Source: Blautia hansenii DSM 20583 (GTDB lineage Bacteria > Bacillota > Clostridia > Lachnospirales > Lachnospiraceae). Taken from it: 64,000 nt of DNA. Shown in pieces: positions 17,439 through 28,373 of the stretch. The translations under genes and the position numbers were made by a program. The notes under the pieces were generated by a model. The model worked only from the letters and a program-made list of their open reading frames with translations, was not told where the DNA came from and made no database searches. Location: the NCBI RefSeq assembly GCF_002222595.2, contig NZ_CP022413.2:2627501-2691500 (forward strand), in the 5' to 3' direction. Within the stretch, counting starts at the first letter, position 1; each line of letters begins with the position of its first letter.

Positions 17439-19759
17439 CTATTAATACTATCCTAACACGATTATATCTAACAATGCAGATGCATTTACATTCCAATATG
17501 TTTCTATTAATACAAACTCTTTCTCTACCAAGTTTTATAAGCTTGTCATCATTTACATTCCAATATGTTTCTATTAATACGAAAAACCGTTCGACATTTT
17601 AAGACAGGAGAATATAATTTACATTCCAATATGTTTCTATTAATACCCAATAGTCCAAATAATCTGCAACGGATATTTCTTTATTTACATTCCAATATGT
17701 TTCTATTAATACTGGATTAAATTCGTCAAAGATTATTACCTCAACGTCATTTACATTCCAATATGTTTCTATTAATACTTCCTTACACAAATTTTCACGA
17801 AATGAATTTAGATATTTACATTCCAATATGTTTCTATTAATACGCATAGTACATAGCATTGTCTTCGGCACGCTCCGGAATTTACATTCCAATATGTTTC
17901 TATTAATACGGGCTGGCATGGGCTACCATTTCCTTGTCCGTAAAGAATTTACATTCCAATATGTTTCTATTAATACACTCCGGCAGACGTGATCCGCATG
18001 GAGATGGTTCTACATTTACATTCCAATATGTTTCTATTAATACTGTATGACGAGAAATTGCTTTGCCTGTGATGTTTGTAATTTACATTCCAATATGTTT
18101 CTATTAATACTGGACTTTACCACTTTAAAGAGCCATATTATTCTTGTATTTACATTCCAATATGTTTCTATTAATACATTGACACACCGCTCTCTGTTGT
18201 TAATGATTTCTTATTTACATTCCAATATGTTTCTATTAATACAGATAGTGTCTAAAATTTCAAAAGTCTTATCAAAGCATTTACATTCCAATATGTTTCT
18301 ATTAATACTAAATTTCCCTCATAGGCTGCAATACATTTCGTTCTAATTTACATTCCAATATGTTTCTATTAATACCAGCGATTGATGTTTCAGAAGAAAA
18401 TCTTCAAATGCATTTACATTCCAATATGTTTCTATTAATACTTACAAAGAGTGTTTCAATTACGAATAGGAGACAGATTTACATTCCAATATGTTTCTAT
18501 TAATACTTCAGAGAGGGGGTCGTACAGAGTGAAGATAACCTTGATTTACATTCCAATATGTTTCTATTAATACTAAAATGCTTTCGATTGCCTCATTCTT
18601 TGTCATTGATTTACATTCCAATATGTTTCTATTAATACTATTCTGTCCCTGGAAGGTATCAAGATAATATTTCATTTACATTCCAATATGTTTCTATTAA
18701 TACACAGATATTTCGTTTTCTGATGTCAGCACGGTTGTATTTACATTCCAATATGTTTCTATTAATACCAGACCTTAAAAAAGCGTAAACCTATTATAAT
18801 TTGATTTACATTCCAATATGTTTCTATTAATACCCAGAGAATGAATGTTGGTGCACCGATTGACACTGATTTACATTCCAATATGTTTCTATTAATACTA
18901 CGAAATCGTATGAGATATTTATATAATGCTTATGTATTTACATTCCAATATGTTTCTATTAATACCAGAAGAAGAAATTACAGAAGTAAACAATTATGTA
19001 AAATTTACATTCCAATATGTTTCTATTAATACTAAAAAATCGATTATGGATGAGTTTAATACTCTCGTATTTACATTCCAATATGTTTCTATTAATACTA
19101 AAAAATCGATTATGGATGAGTTTAATACTCTCGTATTTACATTCCAATATGTTTCTATTAATACTAAGTCGTCCGGCGTTTACAACGTCTTGCGGATATT
19201 CATTTACATTCCAATATGTTTCTATTAATACCTGTATCCGCCTCACGGTTCTTGATATTTTCCTCATTTACATTCCAATATGTTTCTATTAATACAGGTG
19301 TACGGCGATGCTGAGGTGTACGGCGATGCTATTTACATTCCAATATGTTTCTATTAATACCGGCGGCACAGGAAACAGAAGCAGACAAGGTATCCGATTT
19401 ACATTCCAATATGTTTCTATTAATACAATTAGTAATTTTTGTCAAAACCCACCAATAAAACGGATTTACATTCCAATATGTTTCTATTAATACTCCGTGT
19501 TCTTCACATTTCTCCTTTCTCGTACACTCATTTACATTCCAATATGTTTCTATTAATACAGCAGACGTACTGTTTTCTACTTTTTCAGCATTTTCATTTA
19601 CATTCCAATATGTTTCTATTAATACCAAAACGGCTGAATTTCCATACTAAAATCACATCAAAATTTACATTCCAATATGTTTCTATTAATACGGATGGTA
19701 GCAGTAAAATTTTCTGTATTAAGATACCAATTTACATTCCAATATGTTTCTATTAATAC
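17439..19759 (-). CRISPR. Type I-B CRISPR array, 35 intact repeats plus one split terminal repeat
   Basis: The 30-bp repeat reads ATTTACATTCC...CTATTAATAC on the plus strand (first intact copy 17484-17513, last 19730-19759). All 35 copies look identical, with 34 spacers of about 35-37 nt between them. A 35th spacer (17449-17483) precedes the first intact copy and follows the split terminal repeat remnant 17439-17448. crRNA sense is the minus strand (GTATTAATAG...ATGTAAAT), inferred from the cas2-proximal leader and the degenerate distal repeat. One repeat-spacer unit is duplicated (spacers 19033-19068 and 19099-19134 are identical). Confidence 0.98.
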
Positions 19760-19924
19760 CCGTTTCTCATACATGCTTATATTTCAATACCTTACAATAT
19801 CATTTTTGTCTACCTAAACAACTTTCCACATATTCTTTTACTATTTCCCTGAGAACTGCTGTCTCAGCCCTCATATTTCGTACTGTCGACCTCTACTATT
19901 TTTTACATTATTACAAGTCGACAA
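19760..19924 (-). promoter_or_regulatory. CRISPR leader
   Basis: 165 AT-rich bases between the cas2 stop and the newest repeat, on the side opposite the degenerate terminal repeat. It contains paired GTCGAC sites (19884-19889 and 19916-19921) and a short GAGAA/TTCTC-type hairpin near 19850. Leader identity is inferred from position; the promoter elements are not distinct. Confidence 0.7.
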
Positions 19925-20203
19925 TTACAACATAAACCCCGTCTTATCCTCCTCTTTTCCCCAAAATTCCTTATCAAGCCACTTCTCCTGCCTGCTTTTA
20001 AACACAAGTACCGAATCTAGTTCTTCATTAATATACGGCTTCAATTCCTTCTGCAATTTCATTAATTGTACTTTAGAAATCTCACCTTCAAATACAGAAT
20101 TTTGTACATGTGATAAATATTTTTTACACGTTTTAAAAACATGAGACCAACGCTTTTGTCCATTATCTGTTTTACTAATATCATACACCAAAACTACATA
20201 CAT
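19925..20203 (-). CDS. cas2: Cas2, adaptation endonuclease-fold protein
   Basis: A 92-residue Cas2, partner of Cas1 in spacer integration. The start is placed at the ATG giving MYVVLVYDIS (20203) rather than 14 codons upstream, because this is the ferredoxin-fold first strand of Cas2 and GGTGG of the cas1 end serves as ribosome site. Other segments are KRWSHVFKTCKKYLSHVQNS and SVFEGEISKVQLMKL. It starts 1 nt after the cas1 stop and is the last gene before the leader and array. Confidence 0.95.
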   Translation of the reverse strand: MYVVLVYDISKTDNGQKRWSHVFKTCKKYLSHVQNSVFEGEISKVQLMKLQKELKPYINEELDSVLVFKSRQEKWLDKEFWGKEEDKTGFML

Positions 20204-20204
20204 T

Positions 20205-21197
20205 TTACCACCAAATTTTAAAACTTTCGTATTCTTTTTCTTCAATTAAATGTTTTATTAATTTATATGCCTCTAAACGAATCAAATATTGATAAGATAC
20301 CTGTTTCCCCAATTCTTTATGCATAATCGTAGTTTTTAACTTATTTTCAAGTTCAGTTACAATTAGCTTGGATGCTTCTTTCTTCAAATGCAAGAAATTC
20401 AATTCTTTTGTAAAACTTTCCTCTGTTATTTGCCTACGATTTAGCAAGGAAAAAATTAGTCTATCCCCTATTAACGGTTTAAATACTTCTGCCAAATCTA
20501 AGCATAATGAATATCTCCGAAATCCAGGCTCATGCAAATAACTAATTGTCGGATTTAACTGTGTGTGATAAATCTCACTTAAGGTTTTAGAATAAATCAA
20601 TGAATTGACAAATGAAATCAAAGAATTAATCATATTATTCGGTGGATGCATAACTCTTTTTTCAAAATTAATTTCCTGATTTACAATAGTATTCCATGCT
20701 GAATAATATTTCCGACGAATATTCCCTTCTATGCCCATTAATTCTTCTATTGTTTCTGCTTTCAATATTCTAGGACGTAAAGAATTTATTTCTTGCATCT
20801 GTTCCACAACATCTTTACCTCTCCCATTATAATACCGTAAATTCCGATAAATATTATCTGCCGCAGCTTCTATAAATTTTTTAGCAATTACTAAGCGTTT
20901 CTCATAATTATTATAATGTTCCACCTGCTTTACTAACAATTGTCCTGCTAATAAACTTTCTTTAGGATAAAAGCTTCCTGTGTAAAAATTATAGTAATTA
21001 AAAAAATGTATTGGAATTCCATATTGGGAAATGTAATTCAAAAAAACTGTATTAAAAGACATTTCTGACATTACATAAATATCTGATATTCTTTCAATTG
21101 GAATATCTCTTTTTTCACCTTCATAAGAAGTAAACTGAAGGGTATTATCTTTTCTTTTCAAATCTCCACTATTATATACATAAAAACTCTGCTTCAT
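20205..21197 (-). CDS. cas1: Cas1, CRISPR integrase
   Basis: A 330-residue Cas1 of the I-B type. The metal-binding residues are E157 (GIEGNIRR), H222 (SYLHEPGFRRYS) and E237 (LDLAEVFKP). The N-terminal beta domain (DIYVMSEMSFNT) and the C-terminal helical domain are complete. With Cas2 and Cas4 it forms the adaptation module that adds new spacers at the leader end. It follows cas4 by 12 nt. Confidence 0.98.
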   Translation of the reverse strand: MKQSFYVYNSGDLKRKDNTLQFTSYEGEKRDIPIERISDIYVMSEMSFNTVFLNYISQYGIPIHFFNYYNFYTGSFYPKESLLAGQLLVKQVEHYNNYEKRLVIAKKFIEAAADNIYRNLRYYNGRGKDVVEQMQEINSLRPRILKAETIEELMGIEGNIRRKYYSAWNTIVNQEINFEKRVMHPPNNMINSLISFVNSLIYSKTLSEIYHTQLNPTISYLHEPGFRRYSLCLDLAEVFKPLIGDRLIFSLLNRRQITEESFTKELNFLHLKKEASKLIVTELENKLKTTIMHKELGKQVSYQYLIRLEAYKLIKHLIEEKEYESFKIWW

Positions 21198-21209
21198 CCC
21201 ATATCCCCT

Positions 21210-21704
21210 TTAAATAAAACATAAATCATGATACGCACATTTTTTACAAACCTTCGTTTCCAGAAATTCCGGTGGTACATTTTGCTTTCTAATTTTACAG
21301 ATTTCCGAAATAATTCCTTCCAGTTTTTTTATATCTTCATCCGCTAATTCTACAATAACATTTTTCTTAAGAAGAGGATAGTCAATTTTCCCTCTAATAT
21401 TTTCAACACCTCTTTGTTTTAAATAATACAAGTAATATTTAACTTGCCAAATTCCCGCCTCTTCTATAGATTTACTCTTTTTTATTTCGTGAAGTTCATG
21501 ATGTTCCTTAATAAAATCAATATTAATCACATTATCAATGTTAATATGCTTTTCGTCTCTCTGATAACTATGTTCGTCCAGCAATTTTCCCAGCATCACA
21601 TTTTCATTCTCTGCCTCCATATTAATTTCATGACAGAAATACCATAATTTTCTTTTACATACAAAATAGTAGTAAATCATTACTCCCGTAATTCGTTCTT
21701 CCAT
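21210..21704 (-). CDS. cas4: Cas4, iron-sulfur nuclease for spacer trimming
   Basis: A 164-residue Cas4. The N-terminal IYYYFVCKRKLWYFCHEI supplies a cysteine and the RecB-like start. The nuclease core includes EAGIWQVKYYLYYLKQRGVE, and the C-terminal KVCKKCAYHDLCFI holds the remaining Fe-S cysteines. Cas4 trims prespacers and helps select the PAM and orientation before Cas1-Cas2 integration. The start ATG at 21704 lies 18 nt after the cas3 stop. Confidence 0.96.
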   Translation of the reverse strand: MEERITGVMIYYYFVCKRKLWYFCHEINMEAENENVMLGKLLDEHSYQRDEKHINIDNVINIDFIKEHHELHEIKKSKSIEEAGIWQVKYYLYYLKQRGVENIRGKIDYPLLKKNVIVELADEDIKKLEGIISEICKIRKQNVPPEFLETKVCKKCAYHDLCFI

Positions 21705-21722
21705 ATAAAAGTTCCTCTTAAA

Positions 21723-24104
21723 TTATATAAAAAATTGCTCGTCCTCAATCTGTTTCAATAGTAAACCGCATCCTTTTCCAGTTTCTCTGTCAAATTCATA
21801 CTTTAAATTTATTCTATGTATATCTAAAATTTTACAATTCCCCTTTTCACCTACAGTTGCAACATCGACTCCCTTCATATTCCCATATCGATTCAAATTT
21901 AAAGTCAAATCATTTAATTTCGCAGTAAACACACTTTTTACATTTCTTCCAATATGTGGACATTCAAGTACTTCTATACTTTTTTCAAATATTATTTGAT
22001 TTTCATCATAAATACTGTCCGGTACTACCGTTATGCTCTGTATATTCCGAAACTTTTCATCTGTTTCCTGTTTGCTATACTCCAAAGGTGTAAGTTCCTC
22101 AAAATGTTTCAAATATTTTTCAATTTCTTTGTAATAAGAAGTATCCATAATTTCTTCTGCACAGTAAACCTGATTAATATAATCTATTTTCTCTTTTTCA
22201 GACAATGTTTTGCCTACATATTGATGTAACTTATCCAAAGAGCGAGAATATAACTCTTTTCCATATACAGACTTATCGCCAACTCCATTCTCATTTGCAT
22301 ACACAATAATATTCGCTTCCTCTGGCTGATATCGTGCTTTTCTATTACACCTTCCCATTCTTTGTAGCAAACTATCTGCGGTACACATTTCTGTATATAA
22401 TATATCAAAATCAATATCTAAACTTGCCTCTACGAGCTGCGTTGTAACCCAAATTCCCGCTACATCTCTATCTTCTGAAAATTGCATAATCATCTTTTCC
22501 AGTTGATTTCTGTCACGTCTAATATATCTGGAATGAAGGAGATGGACTTCCTCTGTCCATTCCTCTAACTCCTTATAAATTTCTTGTGCTTTTGAAACAG
22601 TATTACATATAATCAACACTTTTTTCTCTAAGCCCTGCTCCGCTATTTCATCAATGTCCATTTCTCCATCACGAATATCCACTTTATGCCTTAGCCACTC
22701 AGAGGAATTTGAAAAATCTTGAAACTGATAATTCTCTTCCTTCAATAGTCCGTGTTGTTTCATAAAATGCTCTAAAACAGGAGGAAATGTTGCTGTAATA
22801 ATTGCAAATTTCCCACCCATTGATACAATTTGTTTCAGACCATATATAATAGCCGCAATCACTTGAGGTGAGTACGCTTGTATCTCATCCAATACTATTT
22901 TTGAATATTTTAAAGTTGCCGGAAATATCTCTGTTCCTAAAGCCTTATATACAAACTTAAACAATTGGTCAACTGTACATATAGTCAGTGGATTTGCCAA
23001 TAATTTTGCTCTTTCATACTTTTTATATGTATCCGTATCATCACTTTCTTTCAAATACACTTGCATACTATCTGAATGCAAAAGTGCAACATCTTCATAT
23101 CTATAACGTACCTTTATTCGCTCATAAATTGCATTAGAAGATACTCTTAATGGCAATGTATAAAACCCCTTCTCTCCGTTTAACCATAGAAGTGCGGCTT
23201 CCGTTTTTCCAGAACCAGTAGGTGCAATAACAACCAAATTCTGTTCTACATTCTCTTTCATATATGTCTGCACAGGACGGAGATTATAATTTTTCAATGC
23301 TTCTTCCACGTTCTTTATCAATTCTCTTTTTTCTAAATCCGGATTAATTTCTGCATTTTCGTAGCCTGCACTAACCGTATAATCAAACTTATTCAACATA
23401 CCTTTAATAGTTGAATATAGTACCCATTTCTCCCATTTTATCGGCAGATTTTTACAATTGTTATTATTTCTAAATAACAACTTATTGCGATAGCTGCTAC
23501 GAATCAATACCTTTCCCCTTCCTAGATATTTTTCTAAATGCTCTCTGTAATATTGCTCTGCATATTCTTTTATCTCCGCGCTATCCCATTCATCATTTCG
23601 TGTGTGATGATAATAAACCGCCGTCAAAAACATATCAAAATCCTCTCTCTTAAAGCAATCTGATATCTGTAGAAATTCATCAACAGAAATGGACAGTGCA
23701 CTCAAAAATCCATGAGGAATTTGTTTTTTATTTTTATTATAGCTAGATAGTTCTTCTTTTACCTCTTCATTTACAACTGCTTGAAATAATAAATTAGCTT
23801 TTCCCCAATCATGTATTCTACATGCTTCTATAATCAGCCTCTTTTCCTTTTCTGTAAAATACTGATCATATCTTACAAAAAATCTTTCTGCACATGCTAC
23901 AATATCCTTTTCATGCTCTTTTAGAGTTTTTTGCATTTCTATATTTTCTACATAAATCTTCTCAATTTCATCCTCAAGAATTTTTATTTCCCATTCCTCC
24001 AATTCGCAACTTGAATCTTGTAATATTTTTTGCAATAAGTTTTCAATTTTTTTCTTTTCTCTTTCTGTCTTTCCTTTCTCTTTTGATTTTGCATAATACT
24101 CCAT
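21723..24104 (-). CDS. cas3: Cas3, HD nuclease-helicase
   Basis: A 793-residue fusion of HD nuclease and superfamily 2 helicase. HD motif residues are H98-D99 (RIHDWGKANLLF), IPHGFLSA and VYYHHTRND. The helicase has APTGSGKTEAALLW (Walker A), LDEIQAYSP (DEIQ box), FAIITATFPP, and motif VI QRMGRCNRKARY. It is recruited to the Cascade R-loop and degrades the invader. ATG 24104 follows GGAGGAGTAATATT. Both activities appear intact. Confidence 0.97.
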   Translation of the reverse strand: MEYYAKSKEKGKTEREKKKIENLLQKILQDSSCELEEWEIKILEDEIEKIYVENIEMQKTLKEHEKDIVACAERFFVRYDQYFTEKEKRLIIEACRIHDWGKANLLFQAVVNEEVKEELSSYNKNKKQIPHGFLSALSISVDEFLQISDCFKREDFDMFLTAVYYHHTRNDEWDSAEIKEYAEQYYREHLEKYLGRGKVLIRSSYRNKLLFRNNNNCKNLPIKWEKWVLYSTIKGMLNKFDYTVSAGYENAEINPDLEKRELIKNVEEALKNYNLRPVQTYMKENVEQNLVVIAPTGSGKTEAALLWLNGEKGFYTLPLRVSSNAIYERIKVRYRYEDVALLHSDSMQVYLKESDDTDTYKKYERAKLLANPLTICTVDQLFKFVYKALGTEIFPATLKYSKIVLDEIQAYSPQVIAAIIYGLKQIVSMGGKFAIITATFPPVLEHFMKQHGLLKEENYQFQDFSNSSEWLRHKVDIRDGEMDIDEIAEQGLEKKVLIICNTVSKAQEIYKELEEWTEEVHLLHSRYIRRDRNQLEKMIMQFSEDRDVAGIWVTTQLVEASLDIDFDILYTEMCTADSLLQRMGRCNRKARYQPEEANIIVYANENGVGDKSVYGKELYSRSLDKLHQYVGKTLSEKEKIDYINQVYCAEEIMDTSYYKEIEKYLKHFEELTPLEYSKQETDEKFRNIQSITVVPDSIYDENQIIFEKSIEVLECPHIGRNVKSVFTAKLNDLTLNLNRYGNMKGVDVATVGEKGNCKILDIHRINLKYEFDRETGKGCGLLLKQIEDEQFFI

Positions 24105-24149
24105 AATATTACTCCTCCATTTTCCAAAATGTATCTATTAAATCTTTCT

Positions 24150-25734
<1,585 letters not shown>

Positions 25735-25736
25735 AA

Positions 25737-27422
25737 CTATTTTTCCTCCTTCTTATCTTCTAATTTATTATTCCAACAACTTCCCTTTAGTCCAAGCACA
25801 AATGCATACCCCAACTCTTGAAATACTTCTTTTCCATATAACATATCCACAAATCCATCCGGCATCAATAGTTTCGTAGAACTATACAATCTTATTACAA
25901 TATCTATAAATTTACCCGTATCTTTTACAGACAACGCATTCAAAAGCTGATAAATCGTTCCTCTTAAACAGTCGTCTTTTGTTACTCCTTTAGCTTCCAT
26001 AATAGCTTTTCGTAAATTATAGCCATTATTTCTCATAGTTTTTTGACCCATAGTAATGTTCCTTTCCTTATCTTTTCCACATCTGACAAGTCTCGCCCAT
26101 ACTTGAACAACATATACCCAATATGCAGCAAACAATATTCCCTCATTTTCAATCGCTTCTTTCATCAATCGATTTAATAAAGTATATTGATTTTGATAGT
26201 TTAAAACATTCATAACTACAACCTCATGAACATTAAAAAAATCACCATTTAATTTAATAAACGGATGTTTTCCAAGGTAATTTAATGCATCACTCACTTT
26301 TTCTTTCTCCAGTATAGACAATACTTCCTTTCCAATATTGTTGCAAATGTATTTGTCTTCTGCCTGTATTCCTCTTAATATTACTTGGATATTAGATATC
26401 TCCCTTTTCTTTTCCGAAAGAACTATGTTTAAATTTCGTGAAAACCAAACGGAATATTTTTCTTCCTCTTTCTTTTCAGATAAGAATTTACTCTTACCAC
26501 TCTTTTGATTTGCTGATATTAAACTATGGATACTTTCATTCATATTCAAAAAAACAAATTTATTTGCATATAATTGAAATCCTAATGGGCTTAGAGCATA
26601 CAAATATGCACATACCGGACACAAATATGCATCTACCTTACAGTTCCAGAAAGCTGATTTCTTTCTTGACAAATCATCTGCCATCTCTTTCATAAATGCG
26701 ATAGATACTTTTTCCTTAGAATCCATAGGCATACCACAATCAATACAAAGGTCTTTTGCCTTTTTATGATCGTTCCCCCAATACTTACGAAGTGGTTCAG
26801 AAAATTCTTTCTCAAATAATCCTCGCATATCCTTTTTTGCATTTGCTCGAAGCAAAAAACATTTACCATCCCAAAACCTGTTAATATATGTATATATAAT
26901 ACTTTTCATTGTAAATGTTTCTTTGCATAATGGCTGCACTAAAAATCGTTGAAGCTTCTGTAGCCGCATTTTTAATTCCTGTTGTTCCAACTTATCACTC
27001 AACTTATTCTTCTTTAAATTTAAATATATCTCCACATCCTCAATCTGATCTTTTATATTTTCAAATCCCGCCTGGTAACTATTAGACAACAACTTATCAT
27101 TGATAAATTTAAGATCTTCTTTTATTTCTTTTCCCGGCTTCCATTCTTCTGTTTCTATCTTCTGTAGACAACTGTAGATTTTCTCCAACACTCTCTCATA
27201 AACAGTAAACGGTCCCAAACCTGCAACAAATGCTTTAAAATACATATCTGTCCAGTCTGCTTCTATTGCAAAATCCTTTGCAATCCACAACTCCTGTTCA
27301 TTTTCCGAAATTCCATAATCTATATTATCTCTAGCCGCTGAAATTTCCAGCATATACCACATACCTACAATTCCTGCATTTTTTAAAAAATCACCGGTTG
27401 TAATAACAAAGCGTTCCAACAT
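25737..27422 (-). CDS. cas8b: Cas8b1 (Cst1) large Cascade subunit
   Basis: A 561-residue Cst1-type large subunit that recognises PAM and stabilises the R-loop. The family hallmark is the pair of CxxC motifs: CIDCGMPM, then YLCPVCAYLYALSPLGFQLY after about 45 residues, a probable zinc site. The N-terminus (TTGDFLKNAGIVGMWYMLE) fits the family. The presence of Cst1, Cst2 and Cas5t assigns the system to the Tneap branch of subtype I-B. It lies 12 nt after cas6. Confidence 0.93.
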   Translation of the reverse strand: MLERFVITTGDFLKNAGIVGMWYMLEISAARDNIDYGISENEQELWIAKDFAIEADWTDMYFKAFVAGLGPFTVYERVLEKIYSCLQKIETEEWKPGKEIKEDLKFINDKLLSNSYQAGFENIKDQIEDVEIYLNLKKNKLSDKLEQQELKMRLQKLQRFLVQPLCKETFTMKSIIYTYINRFWDGKCFLLRANAKKDMRGLFEKEFSEPLRKYWGNDHKKAKDLCIDCGMPMDSKEKVSIAFMKEMADDLSRKKSAFWNCKVDAYLCPVCAYLYALSPLGFQLYANKFVFLNMNESIHSLISANQKSGKSKFLSEKKEEEKYSVWFSRNLNIVLSEKKREISNIQVILRGIQAEDKYICNNIGKEVLSILEKEKVSDALNYLGKHPFIKLNGDFFNVHEVVVMNVLNYQNQYTLLNRLMKEAIENEGILFAAYWVYVVQVWARLVRCGKDKERNITMGQKTMRNNGYNLRKAIMEAKGVTKDDCLRGTIYQLLNALSVKDTGKFIDIVIRLYSSTKLLMPDGFVDMLYGKEVFQELGYAFVLGLKGSCWNNKLEDKKEEK

Positions 27423-27434
27423 TTTCCCTCCTTT

Positions 27435-28157
27435 CTACCATATAATTTCAAACTTCCCGTGTCCTTCAGATCTGCGCGTCCCCATTCCTGCTTGGTATAA
27501 CAAATTCAAAAGTTCCGGACTTCCACACAATTTATAAACACCAATGCTAGCATCTACTTTTCTTCCAAAAACATTTACCACAATCTTTTTTCCCTTAATA
27601 GGTAAAATTCCAAATCCATCTGTTGATATCGGGATAGATAACTTCTGCAAAAAGAAATTAATGTTTTCCTTTAATACATTTTCGAATTCTGAGTCATCAC
27701 ATGTATAGTAATAATCTTTATTTGTCTCTACCTCATGCCTTCTTACAATCAAAGAACTTTGTAGCTTAATAATAACTTCTGTTTCTTTGATTTCTCGAAG
27801 TTTTCGCGTCCGAACACTCGTTAATGTCATCGAATTGTTCTTTATCGGATAGTGCTGAAATTTCATCATTTTAAACGAATTAAAAAATAATATCATCTGT
27901 GCCAAATCCGCATTAGAAAAAAACATACTAAACCGAGTCTCTTGAAGCAATATTTTATCATCTTTAAATCTTCCCCCTGGAAGATAATAAGAAAAAGCAA
28001 AAGGTTTAATTACTGACTTTGTCTTATCGTATAATGACTCATATAATTCTGTAGAATAATTACTTGTAGATGCTTTTATAAAGCTAACCAACAAACGATC
28101 TAGCTCCAGCGGAAGTTCCGGTTTTTCTAAAGTGAAGTCTAATTTCAACTGAAACAT
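27435..28157 (-). CDS. cas6: Cas6, CRISPR RNA-processing endoribonuclease
   Basis: A 240-residue Cas6. The C-terminal glycine-rich RNA-binding loop GMGTRRSEGHGKFEIIW is diagnostic, and the RAMP core includes LTSVRTRKLREIKETEVIIK. It cuts pre-crRNA inside the repeat, which should leave the 8-nt handle ATGTAAAT. It is the first gene of the cas operon. ATG 28157 follows GGAGGAGAGAAATT. It could also process the crRNA-like RNA encoded divergently upstream. Confidence 0.95.
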   Translation of the reverse strand: MFQLKLDFTLEKPELPLELDRLLVSFIKASTSNYSTELYESLYDKTKSVIKPFAFSYYLPGGRFKDDKILLQETRFSMFFSNADLAQMILFFNSFKMMKFQHYPIKNNSMTLTSVRTRKLREIKETEVIIKLQSSLIVRRHEVETNKDYYYTCDDSEFENVLKENINFFLQKLSIPISTDGFGILPIKGKKIVVNVFGRKVDASIGVYKLCGSPELLNLLYQAGMGTRRSEGHGKFEIIW

Positions 28158-28195
28158 AATTTCTCTCCTCCTTTCTTTTTTATTTTGTTATGACC

Positions 28196-28251
28196 AGTGT
28201 AGCATATTTTTTACTCATTCGCAACATTTTATTTAAAATCAATTTTAATGG
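28196..28251 (-). promoter_or_regulatory. cas operon promoter with pseudo-spacer target site
   Basis: Minus-strand promoter: TTGCGA (complement of 28219-28224), a 17-bp spacer and TACACT (complement of 28196-28201), giving a 5' leader of about 32 nt. Two bp upstream of the -35 lies the 22-nt site (complement of 28227-28248) starting TTAAAATTGATTTTAAATA. It is preceded on its 5' side by CCA (complement of 28249-28251). It matches the divergent pseudo-spacer at 17 of the first 19 positions. A bound Cascade R-loop here would cover the -35. Confidence 0.8.
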
Positions 28252-28258
28252 TTATATA

Positions 28259-28373
28259 TTGATTTTTTACATTTTTCATAGTATACTTTTGATGGAATAT
28301 ATAACATTTTGGAATGTAAATTTAAAGTTGATATTAAATATTCTAAATAATAGACACATTTTGGAACCACTAC
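28259..28373 (+). ncRNA. CreR-like crRNA-mimic regulatory RNA (promoter plus RNA)
   Basis: Promoter TTGATT (28259-28264), a 17-bp spacer and TATACT (28282-28287); TSS about 28294. The RNA would contain a pseudo-repeat at 28292-28321, whose last 19 positions match the CRISPR repeat at 18 (TTGGAATGTAAAT intact, including the handle ATGTAAAT). Next come a 22-nt pseudo-spacer (28322-28343, starting TTAAAGTTGATATTAAATA) and a second pseudo-repeat at 28344-28373 with 17 of 19 matches over repeat positions 5-23 but a diverged 3' end. The layout is repeat-spacer-repeat in crRNA sense, divergent from cas. No clear terminator is seen. Size and ends are inferred. Confidence 0.8.

Noticed and set aside
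17599..19756. Several 60-106-codon frames on both strands with repeating FTFQYVSIN- or INRNILECK-like peptides
   Set aside because: They are translations of the CRISPR repeats and spacers, with the repeat unit visible in every frame, and have no ribosome sites.
17484..19759. Spacers targeting sequences inside this window
   Set aside because: By eye I found no spacer matching the genes or mobile elements here; a full search of the genome could not be run.
28292..28373. The repeat-like sequences upstream of cas6 as a worn second CRISPR array
   Set aside because: Only two copies exist, the spacer-like part is 22 nt rather than 35-37, it has its own promoter, and it matches the adjacent cas promoter with a PAM. 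That fits a dedicated regulatory RNA better.
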